A DNA stretch of 37,900 nucleotides, taken from NCBI RefSeq assembly GCF_029868625.1, contig NZ_JARWOJ010000100.1:1-37900 (forward strand), given 5' to 3'. The stretch is from Nocardia neocaledoniensis (GTDB lineage: Bacteria > Actinomycetota > Actinomycetes > Mycobacteriales > Mycobacteriaceae). Under the pieces are notes generated by a model. That model was given only the letters and a program-made list of their open reading frames with translations. It searched no databases and had not been told where the DNA came from. This document shows, piece after piece, positions 16,664 to 24,874 of the stretch. How positions within the stretch are numbered: the stretch's first letter is position 1; every line of letters starts with the position of its first letter. The position numbers and the translations under genes were made by a program.

Positions 16664-16717
16664 TATTCCAATAAACCATGGAATACAGTAGAGGCTATTC
16701 CAGGTTTCTATGGAAGA
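16664..16717. promoter_or_regulatory. Operator array of TATTCC/GGAATA half-sites every 16 bp
   Basis: Half-sites TATTCC (16664), GGAATA (16680), TATTCC (16696) and GGAAGA (16712) start exactly 16 bp apart, each separated by 10 bp, giving alternating inverted repeats. A further pair, TATTCC-N10-GGAGGA at 16763-16784, covers the ribosome site of the ArsR-rhodanese gene. The array fills the divergent promoter region 16632-16787 and is the obvious binding site for the ArsR-rhodanese protein. It would control both directions. Confidence 0.75.
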
Positions 16718-16787
16718 CAACTCTGGGTGGCGGTCGGCCCGCCGCTGAGCAGGCGCGTACCATATTCCACAGATGATTGGAGGAGCC

Positions 16788-17459
16788 GTGAGTGTTGATC
16801 GCACCGCCGCGAAGGCGGCGCTGTACGAGTCGTTCGCCGCCAGCGGTAAGGCACTGGGCAGCGGCAAACGACTCGAGCTACTGGATCTGCTGGCGCAGGG
16901 GGAGCGCAGTGTCGAATCGCTCGCCGCCGCTGCCGGGCTCAACCTCACCACCGCGTCGGCGCACTTGCAGACACTCAAGCAAGCCGGATTCGTCGCGACC
17001 CGCCGTGATGGTGTGCGCATCCACTACCGCCTCGCCGGCGAGGACGTGGCGCAACTGTTCGCGTTGCTGCGCAAGGTCGCCGAAGCCCACCAGCCCGCCG
17101 TGGCACCGGCCCGCGAGACCTACCTCGGTCCCGCCGACAGCCCGGAGATGACCCGCGAGGAACTGCTGACCCGCGCCGAATCCGGAGACATCATCGTCCT
17201 GGACGTGCGCCCCGCGCCGGAATACCAGGCAGGGCACATCCCCGCCGCGGTCAACATCCCCGTCGACCAGCTGGCCGACCGCATCGCCGAACTCCCCGAC
17301 GACAGTGACATCGTCGTCTACTGCCGCGGCGAGTACTGCGTCCTGGCCCACGACGCCGTGCGCCTGCTCACCGGCCACGGTCGCCGAGCGATCCGCCTCC
17401 ACGACGGAATGCTCGAATGGCGCCTGGCCGAACTCCCTCTCGCCTTCGCCCCCGCCTGA
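16788..17459 (+). CDS. ArsR-rhodanese fusion regulator (probable sulfane-sulfur sensor)
   Basis: 223 residues. Residues about 10-95 are an ArsR winged helix (RLELLDLLAQGERSVESLAAAAGLNLTTASAHLQTLKQAGFV...HYRLAG). Residues about 120-218 are a rhodanese domain (VLDVRPAPEYQAGHIPAAVNIP) with active loop CRGEYC, which has two cysteines. The fusion suggests that sulfane sulfur transferred to the loop, or a di/polysulfide between the two cysteines, alters DNA binding; this is inference. It is divergent from the MBL-rhodanese/MFS operon with matching operators between. GTG 16788 follows GGAGGAG closely; ATG 16773 is in frame but lacks a ribosome site and adds five residues. Confidence 0.88.
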   Translation: MSVDRTAAKAALYESFAASGKALGSGKRLELLDLLAQGERSVESLAAAAGLNLTTASAHLQTLKQAGFVATRRDGVRIHYRLAGEDVAQLFALLRKVAEAHQPAVAPARETYLGPADSPEMTREELLTRAESGDIIVLDVRPAPEYQAGHIPAAVNIPVDQLADRIAELPDDSDIVVYCRGEYCVLAHDAVRLLTGHGRRAIRLHDGMLEWRLAELPLAFAPA

Positions 17460-17662
17460 CGACTGCGGGGAACGGAAAACTGTTGTCCGGGAATCGGACT
17501 CGCTCACATTCGGTGACGATGGTCTGAGCGTGATGTGCCGGCTCTCGTCCGCCGGGCGCTCACCTAGGATCCTCCACTTTGTGCCGCTCACCCTTTCGGC
17601 GGTGACGGGCCACCCACAGCTGTGGTGCGAGTGACAACACTCGCCGGTGATCGGCGGCCAAG

Positions 17663-17694
17663 AGCTGGGGCCCCAGCTGCGAACGCCTGTTCGC
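17663..17694. terminator. Hairpins between convergent genes
   Basis: A perfect 16-bp palindrome AGCTGGGGCCCCAGCT (17663-17678) is followed directly by the hairpin GCGAAC-GCCT-GTTCGC (17679-17694), seven bases past the ilvD stop. They may terminate ilvD on the minus strand, the plus-strand regulator, or both. The rest of the gap (17460-17662) shows no gene or clear site. Confidence 0.5.
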
Positions 17695-17700
17695 GGCGGG

Positions 17701-19392
17701 TCAGCCGGTGACGGCGCCGTGGGCGGCCGAGCTGACCAGTTTGCGGTACTTGGCCAGGACGCCCGAGGTGTATTTGGGGGGCAGCGGTTCCCAGCCGACC
17801 TTGCGGGTGGCGAGTTCGTCGTCGTCGATCTCGACGTCGAGGATGCGGTTGGCGACGTCGAGGACGATCGGGTCACCGTCACGGACGAAGGCGATCGGGC
17901 CGCCGTCGACGGCTTCCGGCGCGACGTGGCCAACGCACAAACCTGTTGTGCCGCCGGAGAATCGGCCGTCGGTGAGCAGGAGGATGTCCTTGCCGAGGCC
18001 GGCGCCCTTGATGGCGCCGGTGATGGCGAGCATCTCGCGCATGCCGGGCCCGCCCTTGGGGCCCTCGTTCCGGATGACGACCACGTCGCCGGCCACGATC
18101 GTGCCGTCCTCGAGCGCGTCCATCGCGGCGCGTTCGCCGTCGAACACCCGGGCCGTCCCGCGGAAGACGTCGGAGTCGAAGCCGGCGCTCTTCACCACGG
18201 CGCCCTCGGGTGCGAGCGTGCCGTGCAGGATGGTGAGTCCGCCCGAGCGGTGGATCGGGTGGTCGAGGCGCCGGATGACCTCGCCGTCGAGACCGAGTTC
18301 GATCCCGGCCAGATTCTCGGCCATCGTGCGGCCGGTGACGGTCATGACGTCGCCGTGCAGCAGACCCGCGTCCAACAGCGCCTTCATGACCACCGGGATG
18401 CCGCCGACCCTGTCCACGTCGTTCATGACGTAGCGGCCGAACGGCTTGAGATCGCCCAGATGCGGCACCTTGTCGCCGACCCGGTTGAAATCGTCGAGGG
18501 TGAGCTCGACACCGGCCTCGCGGGCGATGGCCAGCAGATGCAGCACGGCGTTGGTCGAGCCACCGAGCGCCATGACGACGGTGATCGCGTTCTCGAACGC
18601 CTCCAGCGTCATGATGTCGCGGGCGGTGATCCCGCGGCGCAGCAGTTCGACGACCGCGGCACCGGACTTCTCGGCGTAGTCGTCACGGCGCCGGTCGGGC
18701 GCAGGCGGGGCGGCCGAGCCGGGCAGGCTCATCCCGAGCGCCTCGGCGGCCGAGGCCATCGTGTTGGCGGTGTACATGCCGCCGCACGCACCCTCACCCG
18801 GGCAGATCGCCCGCTCGATGCGGTCGACCTCCTCGCGGGTGATCAAGCCCTTGATGCACGCGCCGACGGCCTCGAACGCGTCGATGATCGTGACGTCCTT
18901 GCCGTCGACATTGCCGGGCAGGGTCGATCCCGCGTAGAGGAAGACGCTGGACAGGTCGAGGCGCGCGGCGGCCATCAGCATGCCGGGCAGGCTCTTGTCG
19001 CATCCGGCCAGCAGCACGGAGCCGTCCAGGCGCTCGGCCATCATCACGGTCTCGACGGAGTCGGCGATGATCTCGCGGCTGACCAGCGAGAAGTGCATCC
19101 CCTCGTGGCCCATCGAGATGCCGTCGGACACCGAGATCGTGCCGAATTCGAGCGGGTAGCCGCCCGCGGCGCGCACGCCTTGCTTGACCGCCTTGGCCAG
19201 ACGGTCGAGCGAGAGGTTGCACGGCGTGATCTCGTTCCAGCTGGACGCGACACCGATCTGCGGCTTGGCCCAGTCCTCGTCGCCCATGCCGACGGCACGA
19301 AGCATGCCGCGGGCCGCGGTTTTCTCGAGTCCGTCGGTGACATCACGCGAGCGGGGTTTGATGTCGATCGATCGGTCGTCGTCGTGTGCCAT
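17701..19392 (-). CDS. ilvD: Dihydroxy-acid dehydratase
   Basis: 563 residues, the normal IlvD length. It converts 2,3-dihydroxy-isovalerate and -methylvalerate to the 2-oxo acids, the third common step of branched-chain amino acid synthesis, in the cytosol. The three Fe-S cysteines are visible in [21 protein letters not shown] and [15 protein letters not shown]-terminal active-site blocks such as [21 protein letters not shown] are intact. The ATG at 19392 begins [21 protein letters not shown], typical of the family. No other branched-chain genes are adjacent, so it stands alone here. Confidence 0.97.
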   Translation of the reverse strand: MAHDDDRSIDIKPRSRDVTDGLEKTAARGMLRAVGMGDEDWAKPQIGVASSWNEITPCNLSLDRLAKAVKQGVRAAGGYPLEFGTISVSDGISMGHEGMHFSLVSREIIADSVETVMMAERLDGSVLLAGCDKSLPGMLMAAARLDLSSVFLYAGSTLPGNVDGKDVTIIDAFEAVGACIKGLITREEVDRIERAICPGEGACGGMYTANTMASAAEALGMSLPGSAAPPAPDRRRDDYAEKSGAAVVELLRRGITARDIMTLEAFENAITVVMALGGSTNAVLHLLAIAREAGVELTLDDFNRVGDKVPHLGDLKPFGRYVMNDVDRVGGIPVVMKALLDAGLLHGDVMTVTGRTMAENLAGIELGLDGEVIRRLDHPIHRSGGLTILHGTLAPEGAVVKSAGFDSDVFRGTARVFDGERAAMDALEDGTIVAGDVVVIRNEGPKGGPGMREMLAITGAIKGAGLGKDILLLTDGRFSGGTTGLCVGHVAPEAVDGGPIAFVRDGDPIVLDVANRILDVEIDDDELATRKVGWEPLPPKYTSGVLAKYRKLVSSAAHGAVTG

Positions 19393-19485
19393 ACGGAAAG
19401 CCTACGAGCACGCCGTGCCGATACTCACGCGCCACTCCATCGCGGTGTCGGACGACCCCTGGCCCGTCCGCCGAGTTCGGCTTCG

Positions 19486-19860
19486 TCAGCCGAATACGTG
19501 CGAGCGGATGTCGGGTGCCCACTCCACGTATTCGACGTGAACACCGTCGGGGTGGCGCGCGTACACCACCTGACCGGTCGCCGAGACGATCGGCCCGTGC
19601 GTGATCTCGCCGCCGATGCCGGTGACGAACTGCTGGGCGGCGTCGAGGTCGTCGACGATCACCGGTCCGATGGTGTCGCGGTAGTCGCTGACCGCGTCCG
19701 GTGGTCCGGCGATCACGAGGAAGTCCCCGACGGCCGCGATGTCGGCCCGCTCGAAGCGGAAGCGCAGATCAGCGGGGGTGCCGACCAGCTTTTCGTAGAG
19801 GGGGAGCGCTCGGTCCAGGTCGGTGACGAAGAGGCGGGCGTAGGTCTTGAGGATCTTCAC
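19486..19860 (-). CDS. VOC (glyoxalase/bleomycin resistance) domain protein
   Basis: 124 residues, one vicinal-oxygen-chelate fold: KILKTYARLFVTDLDRALPLYEKLVG at the start and VVYARHPDGVHVEYVEW at the end, where the His/Glu metal ligand pattern of the family lies. GTG 19860 is preferred because the domain begins immediately there. The longer frame reaching 20376 would run through the divergent HxlR gene. It is probably controlled by the HxlR regulator 63 bp away. The substrate is unknown. Confidence 0.85.
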   Translation of the reverse strand: MKILKTYARLFVTDLDRALPLYEKLVGTPADLRFRFERADIAAVGDFLVIAGPPDAVSDYRDTIGPVIVDDLDAAQQFVTGIGGEITHGPIVSATGQVVYARHPDGVHVEYVEWAPDIRSHVFG

Positions 19861-19894
19861 CGGCCCGACGGTACGGTCGATGTCGGTCGCGGGT

Positions 19895-19906
19895 AAGTAC
19901 GCACTT
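19895..19906. promoter_or_regulatory. Candidate HxlR operator
   Basis: AAGT-ACGC-ACTT is a short perfect inverted repeat in the 63-bp gap between the divergent VOC and HxlR genes, a usual position for HxlR autoregulation. It is too short to be certain. Confidence 0.4.
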
Positions 19907-19923
19907 CGAGGTGAGAGGTCCAC

Positions 19924-20283
19924 ATGGTCGTCGGCGAATCCGACCGGCAAACGCAGGCGGCTGCCGTCGCTCGCCGCATCTTCGCGACGCTGTCGACGAA
20001 ATGGGCGTTGACGGTGATCGAAGCGATCGGACTCGGCGAGCGACGCTTCGCCGAGTTGCATCGATCGGTCGACGGCATCAGCTACAAGATGCTCACCCAG
20101 ACCCTGCGTGGGCTGGAAGCCGACGGAATCGTCGCCCGTCACGATCACCAGTCCGCCAATCCCCGCGTCGACTATTCGCTCACGGCGGCCGGGATCGACC
20201 TGCTGACGACCGTGCACGCATTGTGCGCTTGGTCGCGCACGCACCTGGAAGCACTGCTCGAGGCGAATCCCGCGACTGAATGA
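19924..20283 (+). CDS. HxlR-family transcriptional regulator
   Basis: 119 residues, a single HxlR winged helix: RIFATLSTKWALTVIEAIGLGERRFAELHRSVDGISYKMLTQTLRGLEADGIVARHDH, followed by the wing VDYSLTAAGIDLL. No cysteine is present in the sensor region, so a redox mechanism of the HypR/QorR type is unlikely. ATG 19924 has GAGAGG just upstream. It probably represses the divergent VOC gene and itself through the AAGT-N4-ACTT repeat. Confidence 0.9.
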   Translation: MVVGESDRQTQAAAVARRIFATLSTKWALTVIEAIGLGERRFAELHRSVDGISYKMLTQTLRGLEADGIVARHDHQSANPRVDYSLTAAGIDLLTTVHALCAWSRTHLEALLEANPATE

Positions 20284-20287
20284 GCAT

Positions 20288-20485
20288 GTGCGCCGAGCTA
20301 TCGGTCCTTGGACCAGCAAATCGTTCCTCGAGTGCAGGTTCGCACCCGAGGAAACAGTCGTGCTGGCACGCACCATCCGATCGACAGCGCCGCTGACGAC
20401 GGCCGACCGTGCCGCGGCCGACGCCGTCGCGGCGGAACTCGCGGCCGGCCGGTTCGACCGGAGCGGGCGAGGCGACGCGAGCTGA
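20288..20485 (+). CDS. Possible small protein or gene remnant
   Basis: A 65-codon frame (GTG start) immediately after the HxlR stop. Only its second half, from about 20360, has the strong G/C third-position bias of real genes here (LARTIRSTAPLTTADRAAAD...). It has no ribosome site and no recognisable family. It may be the end of a decayed gene. The remainder of 20486-20545 has only a weak CCAGC/GCTGG hairpin. Confidence 0.25.
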   Translation: MRRAIGPWTSKSFLECRFAPEETVVLARTIRSTAPLTTADRAAADAVAAELAAGRFDRSGRGDAS

Positions 20486-20545
20486 CGCCGCGAGATCGCC
20501 TCGCCAGCCGGGCCCGCCCGCGCTGGTGGACTGGACGACCGGAGT

Positions 20546-21109
20546 TCAGACGTTCGAGGTGACGCGTCGGTCGATCGCGGCCAGGGCGAACTCGGCCCAG
20601 CGGATGTTCTCCTGTTCGAACGAGATTCCGCGCAGCAGCGTCAGATAGGGGCCGATGCGCTCGGCCTCGGCGAGGTAGGCCTGTTCGCTGCGGCCATCCA
20701 GTAGCCGGGTCCGGAGCCGTTCGTAGCGGGCCAGTTTCGCCGCCGCCCATTCCCTGCGCTCGGCCACTGCCGCGCGCACCGCGGGGGCGTCTTCGGCGTC
20801 CATGCCCTGGACCTTGACCATCATCTCGTCGCGGATCGCAGTGGGCTTGGATGCCGCGGCGATGAATTCGCGCAGCGCCGCGCGTCCGGCCGCGGTGATG
20901 GTGTGCAGCCGCTTGTTGGGCCGGCGTTCCTGCTGCACCACCCGGGTCTCGATGAGCCCGTCGGTGGCCATGCGGTCGAGCTCCTTGTACAGCTGCTGGG
21001 GTGTGGCCATCCAGAAGTTCGCGACCGAGGCGTCGAAACTCTTGGCCAGCTCGTAGCCGGATGCCTCGCCGTCGAGCAGGGCGGCCAATATCGCGTTCCG
21101 TAGTGCCAC
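20546..21109 (-). CDS. PadR-family transcriptional regulator
   Basis: 187 residues. The N-terminal PadR winged helix (residues 1-75: AILAALLDGEASGYELAKSFDASVANFWMATPQQLYKELDRMATDGLIETRVV) is followed by the alpha-helical C-terminal dimerisation domain seen in Vir_act_alpha_C proteins (YERLRTRLLDGRSEQAYLAEAERIGPYLTLLRGISFEQENIRWAEFAL). It is divergent from the SnoaL-like gene with a candidate operator between, so it probably represses both. The inducer is unknown. Confidence 0.9.
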   Translation of the reverse strand: MALRNAILAALLDGEASGYELAKSFDASVANFWMATPQQLYKELDRMATDGLIETRVVQQERRPNKRLHTITAAGRAALREFIAAASKPTAIRDEMMVKVQGMDAEDAPAVRAAVAERREWAAAKLARYERLRTRLLDGRSEQAYLAEAERIGPYLTLLRGISFEQENIRWAEFALAAIDRRVTSNV

Positions 21110-21188
21110 CCCGACAATTTACCATCTAGCGCGATTATTCAATTATTTGTCTTTGGAGGGGTGGACGTGCCGCATGAACGTGACTACG

Positions 21189-21216
21189 GTCAACAAGACC
21201 TAATCAATAAGTTGAC
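21189..21216. promoter_or_regulatory. Candidate PadR operator
   Basis: GTCAAC (21189-21194) and GTTGAC (21211-21216) form a perfect inverted repeat with a 16-bp AT-rich spacer, just before the SnoaL-like start. The whole gap 21110-21232 is unusually AT-rich for this window, as a promoter would be. Confidence 0.45.
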
Positions 21217-21232
21217 TATGAAAGGTGAGGGA

Positions 21233-21649
21233 ATGCATCCCTTCCGACTGGCCGTGGAGGCGCGCGACGAAGCCGCGATCGAGGCCTTGCTGGCCGAGAA
21301 CGTGGTGTTCACCAGCCCGGTGGCGTTCAAGCCGTATCCGGGCAAAGCGATCACCGCGGCCATCCTGCGCGCGGTGATCCGGGTGTTCGAGGACTTCCAC
21401 TACGTGCGTGAGATCGCTTCCGCCGACGGGCGTGATCACGCCTTGGTGTTCGAGGCGAGCGTGGACGGCAAGCAGGTCACCGGCTGCGACTTCCTGCACT
21501 TCGACGCCGAGGGCCGGATCGACGACTTCATGGTGATGGTGCGTCCGCTGTCCGCCGCGCAGGCGCTCGCCACGCGCATGGGCGAGCAGTTCGAGCGGAT
21601 CAAAGCCGAGGCCACCGCGCAGATCGCGCGCGAGGGTGCCGGCGCGTGA
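21233..21649 (+). CDS. SnoaL/NTF2-like protein
   Basis: 138 residues with a cone-shaped NTF2/SnoaL fold: HPFRLAVEARDEAAIEALLAENVVFTSPVAFKPYPGKAITAAILRAVIRVFEDFHYV, then AEGRIDDFMVMVRP. Such proteins are small hydrolases, isomerases or binding proteins; nothing identifies the ligand. ATG 21233 is chosen because AAAGGTGAGG ends 2-3 nt before it and the domain starts there; ATG 21218 is possible. Expression is likely controlled by the divergent PadR. Confidence 0.85.
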   Translation: MHPFRLAVEARDEAAIEALLAENVVFTSPVAFKPYPGKAITAAILRAVIRVFEDFHYVREIASADGRDHALVFEASVDGKQVTGCDFLHFDAEGRIDDFMVMVRPLSAAQALATRMGEQFERIKAEATAQIAREGAGA

Positions 21650-21663
21650 GAGCCGGTCCTGCT

Positions 21664-21688
21664 GTTTCGGCGGGGCGCGCTCGGGTAT
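21664..21688 (+). promoter_or_regulatory. SigF/SigB-type promoter for usfY
   Basis: GTTT (21664-21667), exactly 15 nt, then GGGTAT (21683-21688) matches the actinobacterial general-stress sigma consensus (GTTT-N15-17-GGGTAT). It starts 14 nt after the preceding stop and 106 nt before the usfY start, leaving an untranslated leader of about 100 nt with no further clear element. Confidence 0.75.
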
Positions 21689-21794
21689 CGCCCGGTCGAA
21701 GGTCGCGCCAGCGACCGCCGCGGTGACGCGATGACCCGGCCCCAGGCCGGTCGGGTGTCGTCGCCCCGACACCATCGACCGGAGGGAAGACCCG

Positions 21795-22127
21795 ATGGCA
21801 TCGTCGAATCAGCACGATCGTCCCGTCGTGAAGCGCGCGGAAGCGCACGGCGAGGAGTTCCCCGACCACGCGCGCACCACCCGCAGCCACGCGGGCGAGG
21901 CCCTGGAAGACGGCTACAACTTTCCCGGAATCGTCTTGTGCGCGATGGGGATCATCGCGCTGGGACTGTGCCTGACCGCCACCGGATACGGCTTCGCCGG
22001 CTGGGCGACGATCAGCGCCATCGCCACGGTGACTCTCGCCGGCGCCGGGATCGCCTGGCTGCTGCTCGAACACCGCCGGGTCAAGGCCGGCGAGGGATTG
22101 CGACTCACGGATCCGCGCGGACATTGA
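21795..22127 (+). CDS. usfY: UsfY-like membrane protein
   Basis: 110 residues. The segment DHARTTRSHAGEALEDGYNFPG followed by two membrane helices (IVLCAMGIIALGLCLTATG and ISAIATVTLAGAGIAWLLL) and EHRRVK matches M. tuberculosis UsfY (Rv3288c), encoded upstream of sigF. Its biochemical role is unknown. Here it is not next to sigF but has a SigF-type promoter, consistent with general-stress control. The start is supported by GGAGGGAAG upstream of ATG 21795. A usfY name is by similarity only. Confidence 0.75.
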   Translation: MASSNQHDRPVVKRAEAHGEEFPDHARTTRSHAGEALEDGYNFPGIVLCAMGIIALGLCLTATGYGFAGWATISAIATVTLAGAGIAWLLLEHRRVKAGEGLRLTDPRGH

Positions 22128-22148
22128 TCCCGGCCCGCCGGATCACCA

Positions 22149-22304
22149 TCAATCCGGCGGTTCCTGCGCACCTGGGGTCTCGGCTGTCTCGGGGGCCAGT
22201 TCGCGCGTGGCCATCCCGCCGTCCTTGCCCTGATCTGTCGGGCCGGGGCGGTCGCCTTTCGGATCTTTGGATTTCTCGTCGTCGTGCTCGCTCTTTCCAG
22301 ACAT
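22149..22304 (-). CDS. Small hydrophilic, probably disordered protein
   Basis: 51 residues, very polar (MSGKSEHDDEKSKDPKG...), rich in D, E, K, G and P, with no hydrophobic core. AAGGAA lies 8 nt before the ATG at 22304. It converges on usfY, with 21 bp between stops. Proteins of this composition are often stress-induced and disordered, but no family is recognised. No SigF-type promoter is seen upstream on the minus strand in 22305-22419. Confidence 0.6.
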   Translation of the reverse strand: MSGKSEHDDEKSKDPKGDRPGPTDQGKDGGMATRELAPETAETPGAQEPPD

Positions 22305-22419
22305 CGCACGTTCCTTCCCCAGTGTTTGTTCGGCTGTACTCGTTTCCGGTCGATTCATCGACGACTCCGCGGCTGAGCCGGAATTCCGCTGTGGGTGGGC
22401 GTTGGTGTGTCGGCCCGCG

Positions 22420-23769
22420 ATGCCCTCTGACCGGGATACCATCCCGCTGGTGACCAGTGCAGCGGCCCTTGTGAACGGATCTTTGGTTCTCGGCGACAGG
22501 GACGGCACGGTCTCGACCGGCCACACGATCGTCATCGGTGCCGGGGGTGACATCGAGCGGGTCGGCCCCGCCGACGAGGTCGAGGTCCCCGCCTTCTGCC
22601 GCGTGATCGATATCAGTGGACGGTACGTGATCCCTGGCCTGATCAATGCGCACGCGCATCTGTTCGCCGACGGTAGGCCGCTGCCCTCGATCTACGCCAA
22701 CAAGTTTCTCGAACCGTTGACGATGCGGTTCCTCCGTGGGCCACTGGGCAGGCGCATGCTCGCCGGCCGGACCGAACGCAATGTCGCGACCCAGCTGAAC
22801 AGCGGTGTCACCACATTGCGCAGCGTCGGCGACGTGGCCTACGAGGTGGTGGCCGAACGTGACGCGATCGAGCGGGGTGAACGCATCGGTCCGCGGGTGC
22901 AGGCGTCGGGCCCCTTGCTCGCCGTTCCGGGTGGTCACGGCGCCCCGCAGATCGCGCTGATCACCGATTCACCCGAGGAAGCGCGACGCAATGTGCGGAT
23001 CAACCTGCGCAACGGCGCCAACGCGATCAAGGTATCGGCGACCGCAGGCGTCACCGATGCGGTACGGGTCGGTTACGCGGGCAAACCCGAGATGACCGAA
23101 ACCCAGATCGCGGCCGTCTGCGAAGAAGCCCACAGCGCAGGCGTTCTCGTCGCGGCACACGCCCAGAGCAAAGAGGGGATTCTCCTCGCCCTGCGCGCGG
23201 GTGTCGACACCATCGAACACGGCGCGGGGATGACCCAGGAGATGATCGAGCTCTACACCGACAACCAGCGCTCGCTGCGTGGCTACTCCGCAGTGATCCC
23301 GACCCTGTTGGCTGCTGTGCCGCTGGTGAAACTGGACCGTTCGGTCACCACGATCGACGACGTGGTGCACGCCAACGCCGAGCTGGTGCTCGACGAGATG
23401 CTCGCCGGAATTCGCGACGCGCAGGCCAACGGGGTGGTCATGGGCATGGGCAGCGATTCCGCGCTGACATTTTCCACCCACTACGACATCTGGCGGGAAA
23501 TGGACCTGCTGGTGCGGTACGGCGGTCTGAGCACCGCGCAGGTGCTCAACGCGGCCACGCAGGTCAATGCCCGGATCCTCGGGGTCGATGACGTCACCGG
23601 CGCGATCGAGGTCGGCATGGCCGCCGACCTGGTCGTGCTCGGCGCGAACCCGCTCGACGGATTCCGTGCGCTGGCCAGGCCGGAAATGGTGGTGGTGCGC
23701 GGGCACATCATCGATGCACCCGAGGTGAAACGGTTCCCCGCCATGGAGGCTCAGCTCGATTCCCTGTGA
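22420..23769 (+). CDS. Amidohydrolase (imidazolonepropionase/prolidase-like)
   Basis: 449 residues, metal-dependent amidohydrolase superfamily. The N-terminal beta sandwich leads to VIPGLINAHAHLFADG (first metal HxH), then ATAGVTDAVRVGYAGKPEMTE with the bridging-lysine region NAIKVSATAG, VLVAAHAQSKEG and DTIEHGAG (second and third His), MGSDSAL (catalytic Asp) and the C-terminal AADLVVLGANPLDG. Similar proteins hydrolyse Xaa-Pro dipeptides, carbamates or mycotoxin-type amides; the substrate is unknown. ATG 22420 or GTG 22450 may be the start; neither has a convincing ribosome site. Confidence 0.9.
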   Translation: MPSDRDTIPLVTSAAALVNGSLVLGDRDGTVSTGHTIVIGAGGDIERVGPADEVEVPAFCRVIDISGRYVIPGLINAHAHLFADGRPLPSIYANKFLEPLTMRFLRGPLGRRMLAGRTERNVATQLNSGVTTLRSVGDVAYEVVAERDAIERGERIGPRVQASGPLLAVPGGHGAPQIALITDSPEEARRNVRINLRNGANAIKVSATAGVTDAVRVGYAGKPEMTETQIAAVCEEAHSAGVLVAAHAQSKEGILLALRAGVDTIEHGAGMTQEMIELYTDNQRSLRGYSAVIPTLLAAVPLVKLDRSVTTIDDVVHANAELVLDEMLAGIRDAQANGVVMGMGSDSALTFSTHYDIWREMDLLVRYGGLSTAQVLNAATQVNARILGVDDVTGAIEVGMAADLVVLGANPLDGFRALARPEMVVVRGHIIDAPEVKRFPAMEAQLDSL

Positions 23770-23862
23770 GCAGGACACGGGTGTCGATCCGGGTTCCTCC
23801 CGTTCGACCTAGGAGTGAGAAGGCCCAGTCGGGCCGGACACCTACGCGAGGAGGAAAGAACC

Positions 23863-24279
23863 ATGACTCTCGATGATCTCGATGTCCTGCTCGGCGCCTG
23901 GGAACTCACCGGGCGCACCCACAGATCCGACCACGACGACATCACCGGGGCGGTCACCGTCACCCGCGTCCTGGACGGCGGGCTACTGCAGCTTCTCGGC
24001 ACCATGCGGGTCGGCGACACCGAGATCCGCAGCCTGGAACTGATCTGGCCCGACGATGCGAGCGCGGGCTTCGCCGCGCACGTGTATTCCGGCACCGGCG
24101 CCCCACTCGACTACCGATGGATCCGTCAGGGAGACCGGCTCGTTCACTCGGGTCTCGGTATGACCTACACCGGCACGATCAGCACCGACGGTACGGTGAT
24201 CACCGGCACCTGGTTGCCCGATCCGGATCGTCCGGACATGGCCGAGGCTGCCTACGACGCCACCATGATCCGCGTGTGA
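23863..24279 (+). CDS. Small beta-barrel protein of unknown function
   Basis: 138 residues, soluble, with alternating beta strands ending in paired turns (LLGAWELTGRTHRS, ISTDGTVITGTWLPDPD). The pattern recalls DUF1579-type or lipocalin-like proteins that estimate or bind small molecules, but I cannot name a family. The start is strong: GAGGAGGAAAG precedes ATG 23863 by 5 nt. It follows the amidohydrolase by 93 bp on the same strand and may be cotranscribed. Confidence 0.75.
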   Translation: MTLDDLDVLLGAWELTGRTHRSDHDDITGAVTVTRVLDGGLLQLLGTMRVGDTEIRSLELIWPDDASAGFAAHVYSGTGAPLDYRWIRQGDRLVHSGLGMTYTGTISTDGTVITGTWLPDPDRPDMAEAAYDATMIRV

Positions 24280-24281
24280 GC

Positions 24282-24303
24282 GGCGCGGCGTCATCTTCGC
24301 GCC
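24282..24303. terminator. Weak hairpin between convergent genes
   Basis: GGCGCG-N10-CGCGCC directly after the stop at 24279, followed by the palindrome TCGGAATTCCGA (24307-24318). The stem is short, so terminator activity is only possible. Confidence 0.35.
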
Positions 24304-24359
24304 GACTCGGAATTCCGATAGTGATCGAGGCAGCCCGCACTGCCGCTTCGGCCGCCAAC

Positions 24360-24791
24360 TCAACTGACATATGTGACTCTGACGCTAACAGGGGACGTTT
24401 TCAGCGTGCGGTAAGTCGATCGGCTCAGCATCGTATTCGACGCAATCGAGTAAAACCTTCGCTGCGCGTCGTCGTCATAGCGAAACTCGGCAATGCCCTG
24501 CTTCCATCGCCCGTCGATCTTCAGCTGAACCTGCGGGTTCGCAGAGATATTGGCGCCCCAACCGGACTTGGTCCCGTGCATGCACACGATCCACGCTCCC
24601 GCGGAGTCCTCGGATATCGCAACCGGAACAGTTCGACGCTGGTTGGTCTTGCGGCCCACTGTCTCCAACTCGGCAGCCAAGCGGGTTTCCATCCCGAATG
24701 TCCGGGCCAGGGCTACCAGCGGGTTGGCGATGTATCTGCCGAACGATTGAAGCAGTCGCCACTTCGACCACCCTGTGTGTGTACTCATCAC
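24360..24791 (-). CDS. DDN-like F420H2-dependent nitroreductase-family protein
   Basis: 143 residues. The split-barrel signature of the deazaflavin-dependent (DUF385/DDN) family is clear: VGRKTNQRRTVPVAI, then WIVCMHGTKSGWGANISANPQVQLKIDGRW. Such proteins use F420H2 to reduce quinones or other acceptors. The first ~30 residues form the amphipathic helix typical of membrane-associated members. ATG 24791 or the next ATG (24788) may be used. It follows the small membrane protein by 83 bp on the same strand. Base composition is lower in GC than the window average. Confidence 0.88.
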   Translation of the reverse strand: MMSTHTGWSKWRLLQSFGRYIANPLVALARTFGMETRLAAELETVGRKTNQRRTVPVAISEDSAGAWIVCMHGTKSGWGANISANPQVQLKIDGRWKQGIAEFRYDDDAQRRFYSIASNTMLSRSTYRTLKTSPVSVRVTYVS

Positions 24792-24874
24792 GGCCTCCGT
24801 ATCTCATCGTGGTTCTTGCGAGGGGTGAAGTTGGTGGCGTGCCGTGCGGCCGACGTCCGTCGAAATAGTTGCCG

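Noticed and set aside
17647..19896. 749-codon frame on the plus strand opposite ilvD
   Set aside because: Mirror frame of ilvD with D/G/V-rich composition and no domain.
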